A stretch of DNA of 64,000 nt from contig JACMZG010001911.1 in assembly GCA_018340805.1 (NCBI GenBank), forward strand, positions 35,737,248 through 35,801,247, in the 5' to 3' direction. The stretch is from Microvelia longipes. Lineage: Eukaryota; Arthropoda; Insecta; Hemiptera; Veliidae. The translations under genes and the position numbers were made by a program. Shown here one piece after another: positions 13,701 to 27,337 of this stretch (the first letter of the stretch is position 1; every line of letters starts with the position of its first letter). The notes beneath the pieces are model-generated. The model had not been told where the DNA came from. It ran no database searches and saw nothing but the letters and a program-made list of their open reading frames with translations.

Positions 13701-16700
13701 ACACAAGAAGTCCAATTTTTTTCGATTTTGGATCTATATGTGCTGAAAGATTAAATGAAAAAGTGGGTGTCGATTTTTGATTATTGCTTAAAAGCTAAAA
13801 CTCAAAAATGTTTAATTTTTACTTAGGATTACATTAGTAAATTAAAAAATATTCAAATAAAATTGTCTAATTTGATTAGAAAGCTAACTGCTGGTAGGGA
13901 GCCTCGGTAATTTTTGAACAGGAAGATAAAAGTTACAATTTTAATACACTCTTTAATTTATTGCAAACAAAGGACAGTCAGCTTCTCTGACACGTCCCAC
14001 AGTCTATTTCAACTGATTTTTTAATTTAAATTAATTCTCCCCAATTGGTGAAGTTCTTCTAACTCAAATTTTCTATTATCTCACCTAATAACTTAATTTT
14101 TAGACAAAGCTCTCTTAAGTAGAGCAAGGTTAGTTAGAAAACTATTCAGTTTATTTCGAAACTTGACTAGGTACAAATATTAAGAGTTAAAATAAGGCCT
14201 TTATGTTCTACTAATTGGTGACGGGGGAGACAAAATTTAACCTTCTAATAGAATGTAAAGTTAAGCTGGGTTAGTTACACAAAATGCATTTTTTGAAAAA
14301 TTAACTTAACGACGTACGAAGTTAAGGTTTGCCAACTTTATTAACCTTAATGCGAGTCTGCATTACCTAGGAGTATATGAGGAGTACATAATATGATATT
14401 TCGACACGCCAGTAAATAAAGACCGATCCCACTTGTTTGTAAGATCACAATCTCTTTCAAGTATTACACTTGACCTACTTGATGAAAAAAGAAAAAGGAC
14501 TTCGGAATTACGGGGGTGGTTTTAACATTCCAAACTGAACGGTCGGTCACACAGAAGTGAAAGTAAAACTGGACAGAGGGTACGTATTATGACGTCACAG
14601 TGTTAAAGTATACGTAACGTGTCCCGATATCTCGAAAAAGAGGGGATACTTCAATTTAAATAGAGAGGTTATTTAAAAAAAACTAAAGGGAAAGGAATTA
14701 AAAAACCCTTTCAAAATGTCGAATCGCTTTTATAAGCAATTATCTTTTTTACCTTAAGGACTTTCAAAAACTGTAACTATACAATCTAAAAACAACACCA
14801 AAATATTAAACACCTCAGAAATAAAAGTGAAAGTGAATAAGAATAAAAAAAATAAAAACTAACATAAACCATATAATAGCAGAACAATTTTCTCGTGAAA
14901 ACTAAGAGAAATAAATTGAACACGAAATGAAAACAAGGATTGCAATTAAATTAAAATTGAGTATGAATTTCTTTTGGTAAAATTTTAAAATTCGACTTTT
15001 AACCAAGTATACGACTGTCAAAGGCATGTGCAATATATTTTGTAACTATATAAGTTCACTATATATTCTTAATACCGCGTCAACTAACTATACTCTATTT
15101 CTAAGCTCTTTATCGTTAACGTCATACAGACACAGGAACATACAATTTTAAGAGTTGATTAAAAATTTATCTTGTAAAACAATTTTCAAGAGACTTTTTA
15201 AATTGCTCTATTGCGCCTGTAAGATAAAATGCGGAAAAATTATTTTTTAATGAAAATAATTATACAGTTTAGTATATTCTAGACATAAAGTGTATATAGT
15301 GTCCGGATAAAAACTTTCTCAGCAAAAGTCTAATGCATCTTTTACAGACTTGTAAATAACTAAGTAGGTATATTTCTGATGACAAGTCTAGATAGATTAG
15401 ACGCATTAATATTAGGAAATAACTTTGAAGTATAAGAATCAAGTTAAGAATTGGAAGCTTGTCCTTCATATTTTATCTTCTAGTGCCTTCTAGAATATGC
15501 CTTCTAGTGTTACCAAGGATTCTCTTAGTCAAGTCACAAGACTATAATTGTGAAACAGGATTAATTATGAAAGCTATACATTATAATAAATAATCTAAGA
15601 ATTAACTTGTAATAAAAAAAAACTCATAAAATTTAGAATCCTTGAGTTAAGACTTTGTTTCCTGCTGAACCATATCGCTTAAGAAGAAAAAAATACACAA
15701 TGATGCAATTCTTTAATTAAAACCTAATAATGAACTAGATATTAAACATAGCCATATCATCTTTTAGTATAATTTAATTTTAAACAATTATCTTGAACAA
15801 CCAGATTTTTAAAGTTTTGCGAAGTAGAATTAACTACTACTTATAATTTCGTCCTAAAGCCATCTTAAAAACAAACTTGTTTAAAAATTATATTTTTATC
15901 TAAATACAAAACTTTGTACAGGGTAAGCAGGCGTATAAAAACAATACGCAGGTGACACTAAGTTATCAACTTGTTAAGCAATAATAATGTAATAAAAATC
16001 ATAAATTTTGATAAAACACAGTATAATAACAGTTATTTAAATGTCATTAATTAAGATAAATAATAAAATTGTAAAAAATTGAATAATTAATATACCCTTC
16101 ACGAAATGAGGACAGTAGGCCAGGTGTTCACACCCAAAAAAATTGGAATTAAAATTTAAAAATATCAAATGTACTATAACATGACATAAATAACAAAAAT
16201 TCAAAATAAAGAATTACGAAATCTTTTTCTTTTTCAAAGCGAAAAAAATATAAACCTGTGCCAAAATAAATTAAATCTATTTACTTTTACGAATCCCTTA
16301 AGAACTGCAGTTTGAGTTGAGGCATAATGCTTGTATCAGTGTTACCACATTGTCTAAAATAAAATGATCTAGTTATAAACGCGTTACACTGCATTATCGA
16401 ATAGTTATTTATCGCAAATTTAAAACATTTAATAAGAGACAATTTAAGACAACATATTATTTTTTTAAAAGCATAGTTCTAATTATGTTTTATATTTTTT
16501 AAGAGAGGGAACAATGCCAAAGTGCATGTGCATTCAAGGTTATAACAAGATTTAAAATATTTCTAAACGTATAATATAAGCTAACAACATAAAGCATACA
16601 ACATATGTTTATTGTATATTTTGATATAAATTAAACAAGCATATCTCGTACAAAATTATAAATACTATGCCTGTATGATAAATATTTTTTATTTAATTCA

Positions 16701-19700
16701 CGCAGCAAATATTAAGAAAAACTAATCAAATATTGATCAAAACAAAGCACAGATATATTAAAAAAAATTTGATTTTTGTGCATATAATATGTATTGTCCT
16801 TGATTTCAATCAAAAATATTTCTTTCAGAGCTTCAAAATTATACTTAAAACGTTAAATCATAATTAATACCATCTTGCAGACGTTTTTATTATTTACTAT
16901 TTATTATTCATTTCAACAAGAAAGACGTTCGACCCTTCTTCTTTAAGAATACAACAATCTTGCAATCACATTTTAAAGGACTCGTTTGAAATTTTAATTA
17001 TTAAGTTTACAGGATTGATAGTTAAATTTTAAATCATTAAAAAGAGCTAAATTTAAAAAAAGAACATGCTGCAATAAGATACATATTGGTAGACTTCGTC
17101 AAAAAGAGCAAAAAAATGAAAATAAAATTTTAGAAAGTTTTATAAAATGTTAAATGTCAGTTAAAGAATTAAATGATTTTTTCATTGTCACATTGGTACA
17201 GAGTAAGGTATTTTTCTTAGTTATCAGTACCATTAAGTTTAGTCTTAAATGTCAACTACTCCAGTTTTCTGTGTCCTCATTTTATTTATCCAAAGTAAAA
17301 CTTAAAATTAATGAAAAATGAGAAAGATTTGTCAAAGATCTAATTTCGAAGATGAACGGTTAAAATTGTTAAATTTAGGTGTAACGAGTTGAAATATAGT
17401 TCAAGGAAGTCCAACCGGTGGGGAAAAGTTCAAGTTTTTAGGTCAGTGGGTCATGGGGAAGGCAAAAAAGAGTATTAGAGGGAGGCAAGGCAACAAGAAG
17501 AGAAGGCGCAGTCTCGCAATAGGAAGGCGTGATGGGGGAGGGATTGCATGAGTTTTGGCGTTAGAGATATTAGGTAATCTCAGTTCTGGACGGTGGCAAC
17601 ACTGCAGATAAATACAAAGTGAAATCTAAACCCAATAGAATGGAAACTTAAAATTGTTTACACATACAACTAAAAACCGCAATACTAAATAGAGATTGCA
17701 GTAGAAATCATATAGCTATTATAATAATGCAATGTGCAAATCATTTTATACATCAAGAAGTAATAAAATACGATAACAACTAAAAAAATCATACTTCAAT
17801 AATTACACCTTCAAAGGGGAATCACAATATAACACGGATAATTTTTTTTATAACACGCCCCAGAGTAATGAACGGTATAATATTCTTTCAATTAAATCAC
17901 AGAAGTTCTGAAGCTAAGAAATTTTTAAATTTAAAACAAGGATGAACACATAAAATACTAGTTAAAGGAAATGATATAAATAATCCTAAATTTAAAAAAA
18001 ACGAATATGACAGCAAGAGTAGTCATTAAAATGTCCCATAAGATTAATTTTCTTTCAAAATTCGTTTGAAAACTGCATGATAAAATGATTTTTTTACTAT
18101 CAGAAAATGTCCAGGAAAAACGAATCTTGTAATATATAACTTAATAATAACACTTCCGGTTGACTTTCTAATGTTCGAAAAAACTTAGTACCTGCATCAC
18201 GATTTACACTAACCTCATATAACATTAAGAAGTTATGAAGAAAGATTGCCTTCAAATACTATTGCAAAACATTACAAATAAAGTAATAATAAAGTCATTT
18301 TGATTGTAGAAACGTAATAAGTTAAAAAAAGGTATTAAATATTTTCACGTAAGTGATAATGGAAAATCATAAACATCATAATGTATGATTAAAGTTAGAT
18401 TACCAGGAAACCTTTTATTCTATACATAACATAGTGATATCAAGTAAAAAAATAACCCAAGACAAATAGAATAATTAATTAAAAGGATAAATTATTCAAT
18501 ATTAAAATTTGAATTGTAGATTAAAAAGTATGCTATAAGTTATATTACATTTTTTCTTGAATATCTATATAGGTCTATATGACTTTACAATTTTATAAAA
18601 TTGTGGGAAGTAGAAGCAAATTTATCTTCAAATATTGTATTGAATGAAAATATCAGTTTCAAACAATTAAAATATACTTTTTAAAGTATCAGCATATTTA
18701 AATTTAGTATACTACTAACACATGGATCGCATTGAAGCAAAAACTTTTAATTGTAACTGCAAAATCTGCACAATGCAATGAATGACCTTAAAATTATGTA
18801 ATTTTGAATAAAAAAATTTACGATTAAGTCAGCAGAAAAAGGAAGAAAGAAATTAGTTAAATCGCAACTTTTAACGAATTAGACGTTAAAGAACATTTAG
18901 TAAGAAAATAATTTATGACTTTTTTTTATTCAATTTTAGAAGTTAACAGATATCATTTCATCAACACAGTATCTCATGAATTATGTAGGTCAAATAGTTT
19001 TTTTAGAGTAATTATTAAGTAATTTTGATAACTCAAAAATTACATAATGGTCAGAAGCAACAATATTATAATATAATCTTAAAGTTCGAAAAACAAGAGA
19101 AAATAATTGATATTTTTTTAATTTAAAATGCATACCTATATTCATTTTTGATGGGACAAGTTACTCAATGTTTGAACGAAGCAGTCTCTAATAAGGCATT
19201 TTTACAAGCTAGCAAAGAATAAAAAATAAAGAGAATATAGAGCCAAAGGATAGCAGTGTTAGTAGTAGTTATAGGAAGGGAAGCCTAGCCAGACAAATAG
19301 CAGTAGTTAAAATTTTTTAAATATATTTATTAATTTTAGGCGTACATTAGGTAAATGTAACACTGTTTAAGTGTTATTTCGAACAAGAACATATAAATTT
19401 AAACATCCAATAACACAAAAGCTTGTATAACAAAAATAAAATGCTACTAATAAAATGACATTCCAAAATCAAATTAAAGAGTACTATACGTACATAAATA
19501 ACAGGAGAAACAATTTAAGTTCCTGCTTTTAACCTGCAATGCTGCAGGTAAAATTCTATCTAGATGTGAAAGCAGGTAATTATACCTTTCAGACATGTAA
19601 TTCAGTTACATTACTAGTCGAAACGTTTTACATTTTTTCCAATCCTTTTTAAAGATAAAAAATAATTGAGGAGAAATAAGATTGGAATCACTCAAGTTGA

Positions 19701-20124
19701 AAAGTTGTTAACTTAGCGCTTGTTTTCACTTGGTATTATGTTCATAACTCTGAGGGCGCTAGAGATAAGTATTTTTTACAAATATCTATATGAAATGCCA
19801 GCATAACAGGTAACGCATTTAACCCGCACTCACTGAGTAAATACCCTCCTTATATCATCTATTATATAGATATTGCACTTTCCATCCATCAGACTATATA
19901 ATTCCATAAATTATTTAGAATCAATTAAATATAATAGTTGCAAAGAAAAAAAAGATAAATTTTTCTAAGTAAGCAAATTTAAATTAATTTAAACATGAAG
20001 AATATTAGGCAAGCATTTTTAATGTCTAACCAAAAAAAAAAATTAAAAACGTAACAAAGAGGTTGCATTCCCTTAATGTTTTCATAAAATAAAATTGGTA
20101 TAATATAATTTTATTATTAAAGTA

Positions 20125-20770
20125 AAAAATTGGTACGGAATAACTCGCTCAAATTTTCTTCGGAATAGCTTTGCTCGTCCTCAGACTGTAAAAAATCTAT
20201 TCCCAGCAGTCACCCGCGCACCATTCATCTCCCTCGATGCTGCTTAAAACAACAGATCCTCCAAAACCGGTAGATATAAGCTGTATTAAAATAGAAATTG
20301 TATAGACTTTGTTTATTTAAAGGGGTATACTTTCGTGGCAAAAATTATCTTCATTGGATATGTTTCAGATTTTATCAATTTTTGTTTTTAAAAACATATA
20401 AATTTTGTCAATAAAGAAATTGTTTAAAAAAAAACAAAAAACGTATAGATGTTATTCGATGAAAATTGAAGTAATACTGATAATGAAATGAATAACATTT
20501 TTGTTAGTGCTAAACAGGATTATACCGGCCCAATTTCATATCGATTCTATTATTTTTTATGAATTTTAGAAAAGTTTGTCTCATAGAAATTTTAATAAAA
20601 CCAGACTCCAAGCTTCAAACCAAGTTTAACTTTTTTGCATATCACACTGGGAGCTAGGATGATAAAGAAAACTTAGTCAAAAACCACTACGGTTTAAAAT
20701 CACGGTACATTTGTAGTGCATACACAATACTTTTTCTCATTACCTACAGAATAGATGAAGAATAAAATAC
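20125..20770. repeat. dispersed repeat with 5S-rRNA-like block, copy 1
   Basis: On the minus strand at about 20195-20250 the sequence reads TTAAGCAGCATCGAG then GGGTGACTGCTGGGAA, close to the internal region of 5S rRNA (AAGTTAAGC..ATCGGGC..GGATGGGTGACC..TGGGAA). A GCTTTGCTCGTCCTCAG block lies beside it. About 400 bp to the right is the shared tail ACTGGGAGCTAGGATGATAA. The same arrangement recurs at 36950-37770, including a matching intermediate block around 20455-20500. I infer a nonautonomous retroelement family that includes a 5S-derived piece. Confidence 0.5.
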
Positions 20771-22821
20771 CCAGAAATGCCCCCACACACGATTATTCAT
20801 TATAGCTGTCTTTAGCTTAAACCACAGACTGCTCAGTAGTAATGAATTTGTTGAGAGGTTTTGGTTTAGGGGAATTTAGAAATCTCTTTTCTTCTCACAT
20901 ATATAACAGCCTCTCATCAGAGCACACTCAAATATCTGAGGCTACAATAGAAGATATACATTTAACTCTTACGTTATAACGACATTGAGAGTTAGGTGCA
21001 CTGTATAAGGTCAAAGCTAGAAGAAAATAAATAAGAATTTATAATTAAACTTGAGAATAAACGAGAAGAATGACTCATTTTTTGTATCCTGTGAGAACTA
21101 AAAGAACTTTTGCACATTCGAAGTAGTGATTCACTTTTAATTTATATTTTTTAAAACTACTTTGCTTTTGCTTTAAAACTAAACAAGGAATATAGTTCGG
21201 ATAGATTAAGGATACTAGAAAAATGACAGTAAATAATAAATAATTTATTAGTAATATTTATTATATGATATACTTAAAGTAAATTAGGAATAAAACTAGA
21301 CAAAATAACGATATTTATTCTATCGATAAAATCTAGGAAAATTGCCTTTTCTGAATTAATCTAATAGAATAAAAAAGGGAGATAAGAGAAGAACAAAATA
21401 CCCACAGACTGGAATAAGCTTTTATCCAAATTACGAAGCATTCAATCTGAACGCAATCTACGACTAAGTCCTAAGTTGCAAAAAGGATTAATTTTATGAT
21501 CTAAGTTAAATCCTTTATCAGGCAACCTAAGAATAAGGAAGTAAATGAATCTTTATTTCTATTTTGAATAAACAAGGAGTGATTTTTAAAGGATAAGACA
21601 TTTATACCCAAGGTCTAAATTTGTTTTTCAAATTAAATATTTTTTTTAAAAAAGAGTCCCCCTTGTAAAAAGAAAAATAAGAGTTTATTTGTTTAAATTT
21701 TATTGTATTTAAAGCAGGCATGAATAAAATTACAAAAATAATACAACTAATTAAATTAGAATAAAATTTAGAATAATAGACTTTTATTATTGAATTCCAG
21801 GAGTGAAGGTCGAAACCTTGCATCAAGAAGTTCTTTCAGTCAGGACCATAAGAGAAATTTTAATTTGAATTATGAAGAAGTATATTTTTTTTGGCTATAA
21901 TAAATTGTGACAATAACGAAAATACTTATCACTTCACAATCAGAAAAAATCTTTAAGACATCATGACAAATGCAACATTGATAAGAGACCGCTTAACAAT
22001 GTGTAAATATTGAAATTAAACCCCACAGTGCAACCACAAAACTTAAAAGTCAAATAATTGAAATCTTATCAAACATTAATAACAGGTCACAAAATATGTC
22101 GATAGTGAAACCCACAAGATAAAGAAAGTACAACCGGTAAGACCACAAAAACAAACAAAAACTCATTGAGGTTACCTTGATAAGGTTAACTCGAGTGATA
22201 AATATTGTCTTGATTTCAAAATCAATAGCAATTAGTGAGATATGCAACTGTTAGTATGAAAAAATATATATAATAATTAAAAACATATGATAAAAGATAT
22301 GTGGGTCAATGATTGGGATTTTTATTTATTATGAGGGTTTACTGGCTAACAAATTATCTATGAAATATTATACATACGTAGAAGAACTAATAATATATTT
22401 CCAATACGTGCTTAGCTAAAGATAATGAATTCAAAGATAAACAACATCATTACCTATATTCCACGAGATTTTTTTTGGTTTACACAAAGCCAGTATCATC
22501 ACTAACATTCCCGGGCTCTTCTTGTTTTAATACAGACAGTGCAGTGGTGTAAAGCAGATTGATTTTATTAGCTCCACTTGCTCGATACATATTCATGTAT
22601 TGAGCATGTATTGCTTGTAATAACAAGATTTTAAGGACAACACTGTTAAAGAGCGCGAAAGCTAGATATATTTGAATTATAAAAAATTAAACGTTTATAT
22701 ATTCCCTGCTTTACTATAATAAGAATATATGTGTATATTTAGAATAAGAAGGTTCAAGCGAAATCGATCCCCTTTCGTGGTCTGCATTCATGCTTTTAAT
22801 TTTCTTAAAAATTTTGCAAAT

Positions 22822-24877
22822 GGGTCAATCCATATCAAGTGTCCCAGACTTGGGTGCTCTAAAAAAATAGATTTTGATAATTATTTTGCTATTGATACCC
22901 ATATCTATGGTGAGTAAAAAATGACCAATATAAATTTTTTATGGTCACCCGTTCTTTTTTATGGTCACTTTTATGGTCCTCCGACCCTAAAATTTAGTGA
23001 TTTTTGACCTTCAGATAAGCAGCCGTTACTCGGTTCTCGCTTGTACTACAGCAAAAATATGAACGGATCTGTTTAAAGCAAGCTTTGAGCTACATTTGGC
23101 CCTTTGACACTTTTACTCTATGACCGCTCCTTGGGGGGCAATGGGGGCTCCAAATTTTAGGGTTTCTTAAAAAAATATGAAAATTTTAACATTTTTTTTA
23201 ATATGAAGAAATCTGAGTTAAGAGCTCCCAATTTTTTAAGGAGTTACTTCCTTTAAGACAAGCAATCAGCAAAATTTTCAAAGCATTAATACAATTCGTT
23301 TATGAGTTATGATTTTTTAAAATCCATATTTTTAATTTTTTGTCATTTTTGACCTTAATATCTCCCTTGGCATGTATACTTTTAATAAAAAATCATATCA
23401 CAAAGACCCTTACCAGTGTCAACATAAACCACAAAAACATTCTTGTGTATTTGCCCACAAGCAAAGTTATAGCTAAATCATGTATGTGTGATTTTCCAAA
23501 TATTAAAAATATATATTTTTTTATAATATGAAGAATCTAATTAAGAGCTCCCAATTTTTTTAGGAGTTACTTACTTTAAGACAAGCAATCAACAAAATTT
23601 TCAAAGCATTACTATAATTCGTTTATGAGCTATGATTTTTGAAAATCCATATTTTTTAATTTTTGGTCATTTTTGACCTTTAATATCTCCCTGGACATGT
23701 ATACTTTTTAATAAAAATTATATCACAAATACCCTCACCAGTGTCAACATTACCCACCAAAAAACATTCTTGTGTATTTGCCCACAAGCAAAGTTATAGC
23801 TTAATCATGTATGAGTAATTTTCAAATATCCAAAAAAAAAAGTTTTTTTTAATATTTTGAAAATTACTCATACATGATTAAGCTATAACTTTGCTTGTGG
23901 GCAAATACACAAGAATGTTTTTGGTGGTTAATGTTGACACTGGTGAGGGGTATTTGTGATATAATTTTTATTAAAAAGTATACATGTCCAAGGGAGATAT
24001 TAAAGGTCAAAAATGACCAAAAATTAAAAAATATGGATTTTCAAAAAATCATAGCTCATAAACGAATTATAGTAATGCTTTGAAAATTTTGTTGATTGCT
24101 TGTCTTAAAGTAAGTAACTCCTAAAAAAATTGGGAGCTCTTAATTTAGATTTCTTCATATTATAAAAAAATATATATTTTTTTAATATTTGGAAAATCAC
24201 ACATACATGATTTAGCTATAACTTTGCTTGTGGGCAAATACACAAGAATGTTTTTGGTGGTTTATGTTGACACTGGTAAGGGGTCTTTGTGATATGATTT
24301 TTATTAAAAAGTATACATGTCCAAGGGAGATATTAAAGGTCAAAAATGACAAAAAATTAAAAAATATGGATTTTTAAAAAATCATAACTCATAAACGAAT
24401 TGTATTAATGCTTTGAAAATTTTGCTGATTGCTTGTCTTAAAAGAAGTAACTCCTTAAAAAATTGGGAGCTCTTAACTCAGATTTCTTCATATTATAAAA
24501 AAATGTTAAAATTTCATATTTTTTTAAGAAACCCTAAATTTGGAGCCCCCATTGCCCCCAAGGAGCGGTCATAGAGTAAAAGTGTCAAAGGGCCAAATGT
24601 AGCTCAAAGCTTGCTTTAAACAGATCTGTTCATATTTTTGCTGTAGTACAAGCGAGAACCGAGTAACGGCTGCTTATCTGAAGGTCAAAAATCACTAAAT
24701 TTTAGGGTCGGAGGACCATAAAAGTGACCATAAAAAAAGAACGGGTGACCATAAAAAATTTATTGGTCATTTTTTACTCACCATAGATATGGGTATCATA
24801 GCAAAATAATTATCAAAATCTATTTTTTTAGAGCACCTTTTTTAATTTTTTTTGGGACACTTGATATGGATTGACCC
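22822..24877. mobile_element. 2.06-kb palindromic foldback element
   Basis: Two arms of about 1 kb are near-identical inverted copies meeting near 23840. The ends are inverted GGGTCAATCCATATCAAGTG, and AAAT occurs immediately outside both ends (22818-22821 and 24878-24881), giving a candidate 4-bp target duplication. Each arm also holds two direct copies of a roughly 320-bp unit (about 23200-23525 and 23525-23832 on the left, mirrored on the right), so that unit occurs four times. No protein-coding capacity is visible, so it is nonautonomous. The arms differ by scattered substitutions and a small extra segment near the right terminus (about 24838-24853). It lies in the intron of the Glut4EF-like gene, whose transcript would contain a long hairpin. 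Confidence 0.85.
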
Positions 24878-26645
24878 AAATATAATTATAATTTTTTTAA
24901 ATCTTTATAAAACGTTTTATGACGTCAATCGTCAATAACTAATTAGGCAGGGACTCCAGCTAATAGCCATATAAAATTGCTAACGCAGGATCTTGAATGT
25001 GACGTTACATTTCACAGCATCAGACAGTATAGTAACTAAACTTCCCAGACCGGATCATCTTTTAGGGAAATAATGTACCTGAGTTCAAAGGAGATAGATA
25101 ATATGAAAAATACAATGAGGTAGAACACAGGTAAAACCCACACTTGCCAAGAAAGTTGTAATACCCAGTTTCAAATGGAGATTATCCTATAAGAAATTCA
25201 ACAGGGTCATGCCGTTATTAATCATCAAAAAAACCCCCTTAAGATGGCTGATGTCTTGTCTACCTGGAGTTGAAGTAGGACTCCCTGTTCAAAGCAAGTT
25301 TAAATCAGATGTTTTCTAAGGAGGCTTGGCCGAACCCTACTCGTGTGGGTGAAATGTTCAAGCCGGCCGGCTAGCTACATCTAAACATGGTGGGGAGGTG
25401 TATACGAACTAACATTCTCAGTGACAAACCAGCCCGTGCCGTGCAACCTTATAGCTAGCTGATCGCCCACATAATTACACCCCCTCAAACTCCATACAAT
25501 CTTCTGGCAATATATCGCATTGTCACCTATGTGATTTCGAAACTTTGAATCCAAGATTACACGTACTACTTTAATTACGTAACGAAAAATGCAGGTAAAC
25601 ACCAATTAGTAAACAAAGATAAAACAAAACCCTTTTAACCATAGACCAAATCACAAACCAACCTAGTGAGTTCGTTCAAAACAGGTAGCAATTCTTATGG
25701 TTAAAAAACTTAAAACAAACTTGCAATTCTTAGTTTTAGCGAATTTCCTTTGGAAATTCGCCTAATGGGATATTTTTATATTACGAGACGCCATCATATT
25801 TGAACGGCGTTGTTATCAATGTTGGCAGACTCTTTAACAATACAAGGAATAGATCAACTTTAGGCATTCAAATGATCACCCAGATAATAAGGAAAAAGCG
25901 TGTCCGAATGAATTATTCACTTATCCATCAAAATGTCCTTCCCTAGCAAAAAGTGAAAATTCCGCCCGACTCCAATTATTGCACATCACTTCCTCATTGA
26001 CCGAAATTAAACAACAACACAAAATATTATACATAATAAAGAATATCTATGTAATCATTAAAATAATCAGCACGTATACAATACCTAATCAAAAACAAAT
26101 AAAAAATTATATCACACTTCAAATCAATTTATTAGCAACAGGGCGCAAGAGGTAAGATATTAATGCACTGAAATTAACGACGACATTGAAATCAATAAAA
26201 TGTAACATCAAAAACAACCACCTCTGAACTTTATGGATTAGTTATTAAACTAAAAACTAATCTTATGTTAGAGAAGAGAATTCGGCAAAAACAGTCAAAA
26301 ATTGAGATTAACCAGAGATACAGCTTAAATTGATTAATTAAAAGCATACTAAAATGTAATAAATTGAAGAATCAAATAACCAAATTTAATATAAATTTGG
26401 CCGATACATTAAATTTAATTTAAAAGTAATTTACTCACATAGCCATCACATTACTCACAAGTGTTGGTGGATAAATTAAGTAGTCCCAAATATAAGTTAG
26501 AATTTAATTAATCTCATAAAAATTAAATCAGAGTTAACGAAATAGACGAGGAAGTATTATCGTATGTGAGTATTTTACTGCGCATGATAATATTCAAGGT
26601 TGTTTAAATACTTTTAGTTATGGCCTCCAGCTGTTAATCAAATAT

Positions 26646-26691
26646 ACCGGCAACCGGCATTTAGAGGAGAAACAACCGGTTACCGGTCGGT
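26646..26691. promoter_or_regulatory. cluster of CCGG/ACCGGT sites, possible Grainyhead-type sites
   Basis: Within 46 bp there are ACCGGCAACCGGC and CAACCGGTTACCGGTCGG, in a very AT-rich setting about 290-330 bp into the intron after the first coding exon. AACCGGTT is the core recognised by Grainyhead/CP2-family factors. Function is inferred from motif form only. Confidence 0.3.
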
Positions 26692-26974
26692 GTGCCAACT
26701 CTTTAATTTATGGCAAATATATTTATTAAACTATGACTAGAATGTAGAGAAATAGGTAAAATTACAATAGTAATTAGGAGCTACGACACAATTTAAAATA
26801 TATAGAAAAAAAACATGGCGGATGTAACTTTAACATACATCCTTAGCTGTACAAATTATTACTTAATGGCAAGTTTTTTGAATTGACTTAAAGTGTACGT
26901 GGAAAAAATGGCAAATGAACACTATATTATAATTAAATATTATAAGATAAAGAAAATTTATATGATAATTTTAC

Positions 26975-27337
26975 CTCTTGGTTAGGAAGAGTGATTGAAA
27001 CGAGTACTTCGTCAGCAATATGAGATATGACGGAACCAGATATTTCCCGACCGTTGTAAGTAATATAGACACGCTGACCGGGAAGTAAAGTGGCTGATAG
27101 GATATTCTGAAATCCAGGTCCTATCAGCTGTTGATCCATATAATCGGTACGAGCTAATCCAGAACCGGGTTCAAAACGAACAGTGTACCGATTCGATTCG
27201 CCGCTACTAGTAGAACTAGAACCGGACGGTGATTTGACGCCGGCTATAACACCCGCGTAATAAAATCCGTCTTCGCCCTGGGCTACGACTCGGGTGCCCA
27301 AAATGGACCTCTTCGCTAACCTTTTGCCCGTCGACAT
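26975..27337 (-). CDS. Glut4EF: Glut4EF-like transcription factor, first coding exon
   Basis: The exon encodes 121 residues from the ATG at 27337-27335 to a GTAA donor after 26975, ending on a whole codon (Glu121). The frame stays open one codon upstream through a GTG, but ATG is the plausible eukaryotic start. The protein opens MSTGKRLAKRSILGTRVVAQ and continues GEDGFYYAGVIAGVKSP. A second similar block, GQRVYITYNGREISGSVISH, lies at residues 87-106. Both look like small Tudor-like beta-barrel modules, consistent with the N-terminal DUF4772 region that I recall from Drosophila Glut4EF and the related ZNF395/SLC2A4RG/ZNF704 zinc-finger transcription factors. A Ser/Gly-rich insert sits at residues 38-48. 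The family acts in the nucleus as DNA-binding regulators. Only the N-terminal portion falls in this window. It is spliced to 6313-6473. Confidence 0.78.

Larger units (their letters stand above)
6474..26974 (-). other. 20.5-kb intron of the Glut4EF-like gene
   Basis: Minus-strand intron with GTAA at 26974 and TTTAG before 6473. It is AT-rich and without supportable exons. Contents I recognise: a (TA)n tract at 10681, a GC-richer segment at about 9730-9972, a dispersed repeat with a 5S-rRNA-like core at about 20125-20770, the large foldback element at 22822-24877, and a CCGG-rich cluster at 26646-26691. The stretches 6474-9728, 9973-19999 and 24900-26640 contain nothing else that I can name. 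Confidence 0.65.
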
